Below, piece after piece: positions 44,201-53,152 of a DNA stretch of 64,000 nucleotides (positions are counted from its first letter, which is position 1; each line of letters begins with the position of its first letter). Origin of the DNA: Brachycybe producta (Eukaryota; Arthropoda; Diplopoda; Playtdesmida; Andrognathidae); the NCBI GenBank assembly GCA_036925085.1, contig JAUPFP010000009.1:2524001-2588000 (forward strand), written 5' to 3'. Both the position numbers and the translations under genes were made by a program. The notes under the pieces were generated by a model, which had not been told where the DNA came from, did not search any database, and worked only from the letters and a program-made list of their open reading frames with translations.

Positions 44201-47200
44201 CTTCATGCTCTGGCGAAGGCAAAAACCTGAAGCTCTGACGTCATTTTTGAAGCTTCGCAGGCTGCTTTGCCGCTTAGCAAGTGAGTATAAACCAACCCTT
44301 ACGGGGGCTGCGTTTGGTTTAAATTCCAATTGAAATGAACAACAACAAAACACCCAGCAAGTTGTGGCTTTCAATTATTTACAAATAAAGAAAAAATCGA
44401 CTATAGCGACACAGGGGTAGTTTACTCAAGTACAAAGATTTCCACATGAAATTGCTCAACAAAATAATAACATTCAGTAAAAAGCAATTTGGAAGTTTTT
44501 CTTTTAATTAAATAATTCACAGCAACGTGAAGGAATTTTTGTTCATTTAGGTGTGACCTCAAAAATAATTTTCTCGTAAGCCTTTAATTGCAAAAGAATT
44601 TCACTCACTTCCTGTGGTTATTATTATCATTGGACGAATGATACATTAATTATGTTAATTAAAGTTTTGACGAGCTCAAAATGGATTTTTCATGATTACT
44701 GGTTTCAGTCCATTAAAGAATAGCTTTTTTTTATACGAATGGAGGTTGTTTTTAGGAAGCGAAATTCTGTTACCGTGACTTTTGAAATTTAATTTAGAGA
44801 ATGTGGAATTTTCGCTTTTTTTTTTTTGTTTGTTTTAAATTTACACAATTTTTTTGTTTATATGTATGGGCTCGTATATTTTGCGTTTTGTCCTAAACAA
44901 CTTTTAATTTAAGGTGGTTTTAAGGACAGGCGTCTGTGCTCAGCGCTAGAATTTCGTTTGCCCCGCCCTTTTATGACGTCAGGCGCTCACAAAAGGGCGG
45001 TGCTAAAAAAAAAATTCTAGGGCTGGGAACACAAACTGCCCGTGAATGAAATCTCGAATTCTGACTAGTCTGTCTACAGGCAATTAGAAATCAGGACAAA
45101 CAGAAGTTGGCTCCGCCCTTTTTGTGACGACCGGCAGCTTCTAATTGGTTTGTTGTGTGGGTCGACGTTGAAAAGGGCGGAGCATGTGACGTCAGACTAC
45201 ATAAGCAACAAATTAGAAGTTGCCAGTCATAAAAAGGGCGGAGCCAACTTATGTTCGTCCCGATTTCTAAATGCCTGTTCGTGTAAACGAGGCTTAAAGC
45301 CATAAAATGTGTTTTAAGTGATAACTAGGGCTCGGATTTTTTTATACAAAATTGAGCAAATCTTTCTCAATCTGTAGCCACAAGAGCCAATTGTAAAGTA
45401 GCAATCCCGTTTAGATGAACTAATAATGACTTTAAAATAAGAAAAACCACTGGTTAGAGGCTAGAACTCTTGACAACTGATGATAGTAAGTGGACGGTAA
45501 GTGCCTAGTTCTCACAACCTTCATGTAGCTCAGGCTAAGGACTTAGCCGTTGTATAAGGTTTGTGAGAACACACACTAGATGGTGGTCAATGTCAAATGT
45601 TAGCTGTGGTTAGGTAGTCTTGGTTACCCATATGTAGCCTACACATTATTTAGTGTGAATGCAAAACAAAGTTAACTTGATTGTACGCCACCTGGTGGTC
45701 ATAATTCTGAATAGAAAATGGCGTCATTCATTTTCTATTTCCATTGTTAGATGTTTCAGTCTATTTGTTAATTTATTAAAATAATTTAAAATTATCAATT
45801 GATCTTTATTTAATAATTACTTATTTCCATAAACTCTAAATCATCAACCTACCTACAATTAAAATATGTTGCATTTTGTGTGTTCAATGAAGACTCATGC
45901 AATTCAGTTTTGTTAGTATGGACAATATCAGCCATTTTCCCTCCAATTATGTATACATTATGCAGGCTATACACAGCACAATGTCCACACATAATGGCCA
46001 GTGCCAAATTTGTAAAAATGAAATAAATATGCTGTAGTGAGCGCCACCTTTAGACAGGTCATGAAGCTCATATGTAACTGCTCACATGTGAACACAGTTG
46101 TTTAGCCAAGGCTATTTTAGCCCGAGCTACAAGAAGGTTGTGAGAAATAGGTATAAGTGGTCTCCAATCAGCCTTTTTGATTTGAAAGAAAATCATTATT
46201 GCAGTTAATCTAATGATGATATTGCTTCACAGTTGGCACTTTGGCCACAAATTGAGAAACATATGCTCAGTATTGCATAGAAATCCGAGCCCTAGTGATA
46301 ACGTTAGATGAAGAAGAAAAAAAAACATGTTTTGTTTCTTGACTTTTCAAATTGTTTGCAACTATACTTTCTCTCTGATTAAGACAATCAAAGAGGAGAG
46401 GAGGTGCCTGGGAATAGAGGGGGGGGGGGCACGGAGGGGGGGCTCTAGTATCTTAAAATAATGTTTTACTGCTAGTTTTAAAAAATGTTTTCCGTTTCAA
46501 TGTTGCATTCAAATGATGCTGTGTCCCCCAAAAATGGGAACGAAGAAATTCTTGTCAACAATTTCAATTGCTAACAGCTGACAGTTAAGAGAACTCTTTT
46601 CGGAAGTGACCTTGTGCAAGGTCACCCTTATCGTTAACTAGGAAAGTAGGGCCGGCCTACTTTAAAGCATTTTATATGCATGCTAGGGCTCGGATTCTTA
46701 TGCAGTATCAAGCAAGTGTTTCTCACAGGCAATTAGAAAACGGGATGAACAGAAGTTGGCTCCGCCCTTTGTATGACGAATGGCAACTTCTAATTGGTTG
46801 GTTATGTATGTATGTATGTATGTAGTCTGACGTCACATGCCTTTTCAACGTCGAACCACACAATAAACCAATTAGAAGTTGCCGGTCGTCATAAAAAGGG
46901 CGGAGCCAACTTCTGTTTGTCCCGATTTTTAATTGCTTGTCTGGAAAACCCTAATACTGAGGGACGAAACTGAAAATAGATTTCGTGTTATCCGGTTTTT
47001 TTTGTGTGTTATACAGATGGTGTTCACTGTATATGAGTGGCTCATGTAAAGTTAATGTTGAATTTTACATTTTTTTCATTCATGGCCATGTGGGTGTTAC
47101 ATGGATGTAAAGCTAAAGTAACAATTGCACGCAAATTAATTATTAAAATACGCTGATAGCCCTATAGAACAATATTAAAATATTTAAAAACAATTTGCAC

Positions 47201-50200
47201 AATTATTATGCCACCTTCTTTAAAATTCATATAATAAAACCAAATGTAGCAAGCAAAACATTGCAAAAAATCTCATTTAGTTGACATTTTCTTTAGAAAT
47301 TTGTCGATAAAATTTACACCGTACTTTGAAAAAGTAATTTTTTTTTTATAAAGACTAATTACTAGGGGGGGCTCGGATTTTCATGCAATATCGAAGCAAA
47401 TTGTTTCTCAATTTGTGGCCCAATCGCCATCATTATTAGAGCAACTGCAATTATACTTTTTCTAATCAAAAACACTGGTTAGAGGCTAGAACGAGTTAAC
47501 TAGTTCTAGCCTCTAACAAGTAAAAAAGTATAATTGCAGTAGCTTTAATGATGATGGCAATTGGGCCACAAATTGAGAAACAGTTTGATTCGATATTGCA
47601 TGCAAATCCGAGCTCTTTCCGTGGGTTTTTCGAAAATGTATATTTTGAAGGGACGGTTTAAATTTCGTTACAAGTTTCGAATGAAACAAACTACCGCCGG
47701 CAGTACTCGAGACTGAACGGGAACTACCGCCGGCAGTACTCGAGACTGAACGGGAACTACCGCCGGCAGTACTCGAGACTGAACGGGAACTACCGCCGGC
47801 AGTACTCGAGACTGAACGGGAACTACCGCCGGCAGTACTCGAGACTGAACGGGAACTACCGCCGGCAGTACTCGAGACTGAACGGGAACTACCGCCGGCA
47901 GTACTCGAGACTGAACGGGAACTACCGCCGGCAGTACTCGAGACTGAACGGGAACTATAGCTGTCCACATAGACGTGCACAATTGTCGTTACATAATTAA
48001 ACTATGAAAGTGTTCTGTTGTTTTAATACGAACTGTCCACACACACTGCACAGACAAGAGTTGAAAGAATGTTGCAAAGCCTTTTTGATTACTGACTTGA
48101 GCCATGGACATGGAATTGTTTGTGAAATTGCAGACAAACCAAAAACAATTTGTCTAGAAACACTGTAGTTTCTGTTTTGTCTGCGTGATGTGGATCCGGC
48201 CTTAATGTTGCTTCTAAAAAACAATGGCAGTAAAAGAATAAATTCAAGTTCTATTGTTCTTTTTCATTTGCATATTTTACAATGATTGCTTATGAAACAT
48301 TGAATCATCAAAAATGTAAATTTTGTCTTGAAGTTCGTGTGTTTGAATTGTAAACCAACTTAATGAGAAGTTTTTTTTTTTTTTTAGAAAAATAATAATT
48401 AAAATAAAAGAAAGCAAAATTCTAAATTAGAATATTTTTTCTTTTAATTTTTTTTTTTTTGTAAAAGGTGTTGCCAATTTGGATTCTGGAGTTGGTGTTT
48501 ACGCTCCGGATGCCGAGAGCTACACTCTGTTTGCCGAACTGTTCAATCCGATCATCGAGGATTATCATGGTGGATTCAAGGCAACGGATAAGCATCCCGC
48601 CAAGGATTGGGGTGATGTCGACGTATTTCCCGATCTGGATCCCGAGAATGCTTACATCATTTCGACGAGAGTTCGTTGCGGCCGTAGTCTTCAGGGCTAT
48701 CCTTTCAACCCATGCTTAAACGAAGGAGTAAAGAAAAACTTAAATTAACCCAGAAATATTTTAGTTTTTTTTTTTAAATAAAATTCCTTTTTTTTTTTTT
48801 TTCCAGCAATACGGTGAAATGGAAAAGAAAGTTTCCGAGACTTTGAGTTCTCTGACCGGTGAACTGAAGGGAACTTACTATCCGTTGACCGGAATGAGCA
48901 AAGAAGTTCAACAAAAGTTGATCGATGACCACTTCTTGTTCAAAGAAGGAGACAGGTTTGTCTTTCAAAAAAATAATTTGGTTAAAGAGACCAATTACCT
49001 CCGGGAAATTTCTTGTTAAAATATTGTGAAGACTTACGCAAAGATTAGCGATATTATTTAAAAAAAAATTAAATGGACTTTATCAGATAGATGCGCCACC
49101 AAACAACAGACATTGGTAATAAATTAAAAAAGTTACCTATCTACTCAGATGCTGATGTTGTCACCGTGCATTGATGTTTTGAATTTGAATTAATACTCCG
49201 CAAGCAGCTCAAATGGGCCTATGGCAGAGGGACAACAAAGTCCAAAAGCAGCATTGGAAATTGCTTTGTTATAATTAACAATACCTACCTTGTTAAAAAA
49301 GACCCCTGACCCCTATGAACTTTCCAAAATGAAAAGTTCCCTATGCACAACAAACATCCTCTCGGAGCAAGTTCCATTGTTGAGTAACCCTAGGATCAAA
49401 TGACCAGAAATAACAAGTCAGTTCGTGCAAAAATCTTCCTAATTTATTTGTTAAGAGTGGTCACCCCTCCCTGTATACAAAGCCTTCTTCGGTGTACTAG
49501 AGGTTGGCTTAGGACAAGACTTCAAATACATGTATTTCCTATTCATATCAAAGCACTATGGCCGTAATATTTGAATTATTAACCTCTGTGAAAGAGAACA
49601 ATAGGATAGAACTTTTCATTTCGTGTTAAATGTGTTTCCAACTGCGAAATCATCTTCAAAATGTTCTTATTTAATTTTTTTTTTTCTTCTGATACCAAAA
49701 TTTGTTTTTGTTTTTTATCGCAAAAAAAAAACGAGACGAAAAAACGAAATTTTTACTGATCTCTTTCGATTCGTTCTATTTTCAGATTCTTGCAGGCTGC
49801 TAACGCGTGCCGCTATTGGCCAACTGGTCGTGGAATCTACCATAATGACAACAAGACTTTCTTGGTTTGGTGCAACGAGGAAGATCACCTTCGCATCATT
49901 TCGATGCAGATGGGAGGAAACCTCGGAGAGGTTTACAGGAGATTGGTCGCGGTGAGAAACCATGTTTTTTATATACCGAGACATCGAGTGCCGGAATCTG
50001 TTTCCGAACCTATGTTTTTAATTCGCTTCTTTTGATTTTTTTTTTTTTTTTTGAAAGGGTGTGAATGCCGTCGAGAGCAAAGTTCCTTTCTCTCACGACG
50101 ATCGTCTCGGATTCTTAACTTTCTGCCCGACTAACCTCGGAACAACTGTCCGTGCTAGTGTCCACATCAAGTTGCCGAAACTTGCGAAGGAGTTGCCGAA

Positions 50201-52647
50201 ACTCGAAGAGATTGCCGGACGTTTCAACTTGCAAGTCAGAGGTAAAAAAATAACGTGTTTTTACTCTCGACACAGGTGAATGTCTGGGTTGGTAGGCAGA
50301 GTGATGGATGGAGGGTACGGAATACAAGCGGTGGCGCAAATTTTAAGTCACGCCTGGAGCGTACGAAACCCTTGCGGCTGACCGACGCAAATAATAATCA
50401 ATGCACTTGTGTTAAGGTGCGACTTTTAGGTTTTTAGTTAGTCGAGCTTCTACGGCGGCGTTACCATTGTTGCGTGTCTTCACGTAATCACGCCTATTGA
50501 GTTGTACAATGAAAACGATGCAAAGAAGGGAATTTACTGGTAAAAACTATGTAGGTTTTTAAAAGAATTTTTTTTAAACAAAACTCGCTGTCTTTTGGAA
50601 ACTTGATGAATAAATTTAGCGAGTCAACCGTTTTTAGTAACGATTTGCTTGGAAGCAATGATTTATTAACAGTTTTAAAACTGTCGATAAGAGCAAAAAC
50701 CAAAAATGAGCGTTTTTAAAACTGTCATAAAACGGTTATTTCTGAACAGATCGTTGCAAAAAAAAAAAAAAAAAAAAAAGTGTTCACTTGCTTAATTTAT
50801 TCATTAAGTTTCGAAAAGACAATGAGTTTCGTTTAAAAAATGCTTTTAAAAACCTACATACTTATAAACATCAATTTGCTCCTTTAAAAACAACTCAATG
50901 GACGTCGCCACGTGTAAGTCACGTAGCGATGGTAACGCCGCCCAAGAAGCACGATTTATAAGTAAAAAACTAGAGGTGGGACGAATCCTAAAAGCTTCGC
51001 GAATCTCTCGAATCCTATATTATTTTAAATTCCTAATAATAAAAAACAAGTGTGGCGGTCAGGACCACAAGGTGATGATATTGGTGACCCGGGTACAGCA
51101 CCGAAATTGCAACAATCGCCGGGTTTTTTTTGTTAGTGAACGTTTCTATTGGACGTCAATGGAGTTAAAACTCATTTTACCAAAGTTTTTAACAGTTTTT
51201 TTTTAGGTTAGGATTCGAAAGATTCGAAAGACGAAAAAAGCGCGAAGATTCGAGTTTTCGAATCTTGAATATTTTTCAAGATTTCGCGGATTCGAAAGTA
51301 CCATCTTTAGTAAAAAACCTAATGGTCGTCGAACCTTATGCCGCAGTCACACTAGGCTGGTTGCTGCTGGCTGGTTGTAGCGCTCTAGCAGCATAGTCTG
51401 AACTGCTACCAGCAGCTGCTTTTCCCAGCATGCTAGTGATTTTAACAGCGGCTGGTGAAGTTGGACGTGTCGAACTTTAGCAGCTACCAGCTGGTCATGT
51501 GACTCCCTTCCTGCTGCTGCCATCTAGTGTGAACTTTTTGTTGCTATTAGTGGTAGTTGAAACTCCACTGCTTGGGTTGGTTGTTGTTAGTTTGTGTTTT
51601 TGCAAGACGGTGATTGGATGACTTGCACTGCTAATACCAGCAGTGACTGGACAAGTGTGAACCCAAAGATGCTGTTGCTGCTAATAGCCAGCAGCAACCA
51701 GCGGCTGTAAACCAGCCTAGTGTGACTGCACCTTAATGCCGCAGTCACACTAGGCTGGTTGCTGCTGGCTGGTTGTAGCGCTCTAGCAGCATAGTCTGAA
51801 CTGCTACCAGCAGCTGCTTTTCCCAGCATGCTAGTGATTTTAACAGCAGCTGGTGAAGTTGGACATGTCCAACTTTAGCAGCTACCAGCTGGTCATGTGA
51901 CTCCCTTCCTGCTGCTGCCATCTAGTGTGAACTTTTTGTTGCTATTAGTGGTAGTTGAAACTCCACTGCTTGGGTTGGTTGTTGTTAGTTTGTGTTTTTG
52001 CAAGACGGTGATTGGATGACTTGCACTGCTAATACCAGCAGTGACGGGACAAGTGTGAACCCAAAGCAGCTGCTGCTTGCTGTTGCTGCTAATAGCCAGC
52101 AGCAACCAGCGGCTTGTAAACCAGCCTAGTGTGACTGCACCTTAAAAGTTGTTCTCAAACTGCAGAAGTGAACTAGAGTTCTAGTAAGATTTCAAATGGT
52201 AACCTTAATTAGCTTGTAATTGAAGCAAACCTGTTATATACTCCTTGCAAGAAAAGAAAATATTGAGAAGTGACGTCAAAATTCAAATTCACCAATCAGC
52301 GAGAGCTTATTGTTTTGACTATGTTCTGTAATATGCTTTCGACGACTACCTTCTGTAAACAAAGCGCAGAAGTAAATAAGTGATACGCAGCCTGCGTACT
52401 TCATATATTTTCTTTTCTTGCAAGACCTCTAAAAGCCAGTTATCAGTAACGTTTTGTTAAAATTCTTATGCGGATTTTTTTCTCCCTCTTAAAATCAATA
52501 GGCACAAGCGGAGAACACTCTGAATCGATCGGAGGTGTCTACGACATCTCTAACAAGCGTCGTATGGGTTTGACAGAATTTCAAGCCGTTAAGGAGATGA
52601 GTGACGGTATCAAAGAGATGATCAAGATGGAAAAGGAAAGCTGTTAA
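38036..52647 (+). CDS. ArgK: Arginine kinase (whole locus, six exons)
   Basis: Arginine kinase reversibly transfers phosphate between ATP and arginine as a cytosolic energy buffer. The six exons join into 357 codons plus TAA, the usual monomeric length. Visible landmarks are the substrate-specificity loop ending at Tyr68 ([10 protein letters not shown]), [17 protein letters not shown] with its phosphate-binding Arg residues, [12 protein letters not shown] with catalytic Glu225, [12 protein letters not shown] with active-site Cys271, and the C-terminal [17 protein letters not shown]. Residue 222 is Cys where Val is common. Intron 1 is 10.3 kb and full of repeats, intron 2 only 79 bp. The start lies in the context GAAAATGG. 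Upstream in-frame codons are ignored because MVDQP is the conserved N-terminus. Confidence 0.98.
38261..38778 (+). repeat. Three-stage minisatellite in arginine kinase intron 1
   Basis: Ten identical 20-bp units GGCACTGGGTGCTTTCTGGA (38261-38460), eight 21-bp units GGCACTCTGGTCATTTCTGG plus A (38461-38628), then three 50-bp composite units (38629-38778). It starts 57 bp after the exon 1 donor. Confidence 0.97.
39205..39606. mobile_element. Element with GATTCGAA-rich ends, copy 1
   Basis: GTGGGACGAATCGTAAATTT left end, and GATTCGAGTTTTCGAATC near the right end. Shares AAAATCGCCGG and GTTTCTATTGGAC-like blocks with 50969-51309 and the split copy at 58205-58975. Serves as the uninterrupted reference for the Helitron at 58511. 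Confidence 0.8.
40293..40602. mobile_element. TACCTAGTACACAC MITE, reverse copy
   Basis: ATACCTTGTTACACACAC to GGTGTGTACTAGGTAT. Matches 18046-18356 in reverse. Confidence 0.75.
40602..40783. mobile_element. MITE family B, copy 1
   Basis: AGATACAGTCGTTTACCCC faces GGGGCAAACGACTGTATCTT; core TTTTATGAGCGTCAGACC and AACCAATTAGAAATTG. Confidence 0.8.
41319..41525. mobile_element. MITE family A, copy 7
   Basis: ACAGGCAATTAGAAAACGGG to CCCGTTTTCTAATTGCTTGT, within the larger foldback. Confidence 0.92.
41782..41988. mobile_element. MITE family A, copy 8
   Basis: ACAGGCAATTAGAAATTGGG to TCGATTTCTAATTGCCTGT. Confidence 0.92.
42100..43460. other. Arginine kinase intron 1, no feature beyond small repeats
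   Basis: Contains a dispersed TGTCTTTCA-type repeat (42130-42360) and a short GTGAAATATTTCAC cluster (42700-42800). No exon seen. Confidence 0.4.
43471..43678. mobile_element. MITE family A, copy 9
   Basis: ACAGGCGATTAGAAATCGGG to CGGTTTCTAATTGGCT. Confidence 0.9.
43698..43902. mobile_element. MITE family B, copy 2
   Basis: ATAGGCAAGTGTGCTCAGCA to GGGCACACACACTTGCCTGT with core CCCGCCCTTTTGTGAGG and AATTTCTAATTGGTTGATA. Confidence 0.85.
43919..44301. mobile_element. Foldback element with AGGGTAGGTTTATACTC ends
   Basis: GTAGGTTTATACTCCAAAC and TTTGCTAAG face CTTAGCAAGTGAGTATAAAC; interior repeats AAGCTTTG and CAAAGCTT. Confidence 0.75.
44929..45044. mobile_element. MITE family D, short copy
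   Basis: ACAGGCGTCTGTGCTCAGCG and CTAGAATTTCGTTTGCC, facing AATTCTAGGGCTGGG; core CCGCCCTTTTATGACG. Confidence 0.75.
45076..45278. mobile_element. MITE family A, copy 10
   Basis: ACAGGCAATTAGAAATCAGG to CCCGATTTCTAAATGCCTGT. Confidence 0.92.
45327..46294. mobile_element. Element with TAGGGCTCGGATTT ends, containing a nested foldback
   Basis: CTAGGGCTCGGATTTTTT faces GAAATCCGAGCCCTAG. Nested at 45500-46156 is a second palindrome (TAGTTCTCACAACCTTC to AAGGTTGTGAGAA). Shorter relatives lie at 46684 and 47366-47612. Confidence 0.8.
46725..46940. mobile_element. MITE family A, copy 11 with (TATG)n
   Basis: ACAGGCAATTAGAAAACGGG to GATTTTTAATTGCTTGT. A TATG microsatellite (46804-46823) has expanded inside. 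Confidence 0.92.
47366..47612. mobile_element. CTCGGATTT-ended foldback, short
   Basis: GGGCTCGGATTTTCATGCAA faces ATTGCATGCAAATCCGAGCTC, with inner ACTAGTTCTAGCCTC palindrome. Confidence 0.8.
47691..47954. repeat. 33-bp GC-rich minisatellite, eight identical units
   Basis: Unit CTACCGCCGGCAGTACTCGA plus GACTGAACGGGAA repeated eight times exactly. GC content stands out against the AT-rich intron. Open in several frames because 33 is a multiple of three. Confidence 0.97.
47954..48206. mobile_element. GGATCCACAT-family element, copy 2
   Basis: AGCTGTCCACATAGACG at left and GCGTGATGTGGATCCGGCC at right; interior CTTTGCAACATTCT and TGTCTAGAAACACT blocks shared with 57236. Confidence 0.65.
48468..48727 (+). 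CDS. ArgK: Arginine kinase exon 2
   Basis: Codons 57-143, from the specificity loop (Tyr68) through [19 protein letters not shown]. The acceptor is GTAAAAG and the donor GTAAAG. Confidence 0.97.
48807..48955 (+). CDS. ArgK: Arginine kinase exon 3
   Basis: Codons 144-192, from [13 protein letters not shown] to [12 protein letters not shown]. The acceptor is TTTCCAG. The donor GTTTGT has U at +3. Confidence 0.97.
49786..49951 (+). CDS. ArgK: Arginine kinase exon 4
   Basis: Codons 193-248. Contains [19 protein letters not shown] and Glu225 within NEEDH. The acceptor is TTTTCAG and the donor GTGAGA, phase 0. Confidence 0.97.
50058..50241 (+). CDS. ArgK: Arginine kinase exon 5
   Basis: Codons 249-309. 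Contains [20 protein letters not shown] with Cys271. The acceptor is TTGAAAG after a poly-T tract and the donor is GTAAAA. Confidence 0.97.
50450..50945. repeat. Foldback in arginine kinase intron 5
   Basis: GGCGTTACCATTGTTGCGTG and ACTATGTAGGTTTTTAAAAG face AAAACCTACATACTTAT and GTAGCGATGGTAACGCCG. A relative of the inner part of the 58930-59940 repeat. Confidence 0.8.
50969..51309. mobile_element. GATTCGAA-rich element, copy 2
   Basis: AGAGGTGGGACGAATCCTAA left end and GATTCGAGTTTTCGAATC right-end palindrome. Confidence 0.8.
51340..51730. mobile_element. GCCGCAGTCACACTAGGC MITE, copy 2
   Basis: Same ends as 28756. Placed 7 bp from copy 3 in the same orientation. Confidence 0.9.
51738..52139. 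mobile_element. GCCGCAGTCACACTAGGC MITE, copy 3
   Basis: Nearly identical to copy 2; CCTTA appears before, between and after the pair (with TGC overlap), suggesting tandem duplication. Confidence 0.9.
52502..52647 (+). CDS. ArgK: Arginine kinase exon 6 and stop
   Basis: Final 48 codons, from [19 protein letters not shown] to MIKMEKESC, then TAA at 52645-52647. The acceptor is ATCAATAG. Confidence 0.97.
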
Positions 52648-52992
52648 GAGTTAAAAACTCAGCTACTTTTTCTTTTTCTCGTCGCTTAGCGATCATTAGA
52701 AACAAGATAAAACAAAAAAACAAAGAAGAACCAAAATTCCCTTTCAATGCTTTCGTTGTTGCATCCAATAATGGCGCCAAATTCAAAGATTATCTTTTGA
52801 CCTTCTGTTTTTATTCGGGGCTTTAGGACACCTTTTTTTCTTCTTTCCCCGTCTCTTCCTCTCCCCCACAACCACCACACACACAAAAGTTTGAATCTTT
52901 TCTTTTGTCAGAGATGTTAAAGGCATAATTAATCACCCTCCCAAAAAAAAAAAAACAACTGCAACGTAAAAAGTTCTGTAAAACTCAACGAA

Positions 52993-52998
52993 AATAAA
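52993..52998 (+). terminator. Arginine kinase poly(A) signal
   Basis: AATAAA lies 346 bp after the stop codon. Cleavage would fall near 53010-53025, which runs into the 3' end of the opposing RCC1L gene. Confidence 0.7.
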
Positions 52999-53017
52999 AG
53001 TCACAATATCAAATAGC

Positions 53018-53023
53018 TTTATT
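53018..53023 (-). terminator. RCC1L-like gene poly(A) signal
   Basis: TTTATT on the plus strand reads AATAAA on the minus strand, 52 bp after the RCC1L stop. Cleavage would fall near 52990-53008, inside the arginine kinase 3' UTR. Confidence 0.6.
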
Positions 53024-53074
53024 TTGTTGTTGGAAGCTTTAAATATTTTTAACAACAATTCAGGTTTTTTTTTT

Positions 53075-53152
53075 TTAAGTTAGCGATTTGCAAATGACGG
53101 CCGTGTGATCAACTCCGCAGCTTATTTTAGAAACTTTTCCCGGCACCGAAAC
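53075..53152 (-). CDS. RCC1L: RCC1L-like exon 10 and stop
   Basis: Encodes VSVPGKVSKISCGVDHTAVI then CKSLT and TAA. Matches the family's last blade. The acceptor is TTTTCCAG. Confidence 0.92.
   Translation of the reverse strand, partial: VSVPGKVSKISCGVDHTAVICKSLT

Noticed and set aside
47513-47982. 155-codon frame with [11 protein letters not shown] repeats
   Set aside because: It is the 33-bp tandem array; the same array is open in other frames too.
48819-49019. Extension of arginine kinase exon 3 past its donor
   Set aside because: The conserved sequence continues in exon 4 with correct phase; the extension matches a dispersed repeat also seen at the window's first 330 bases.
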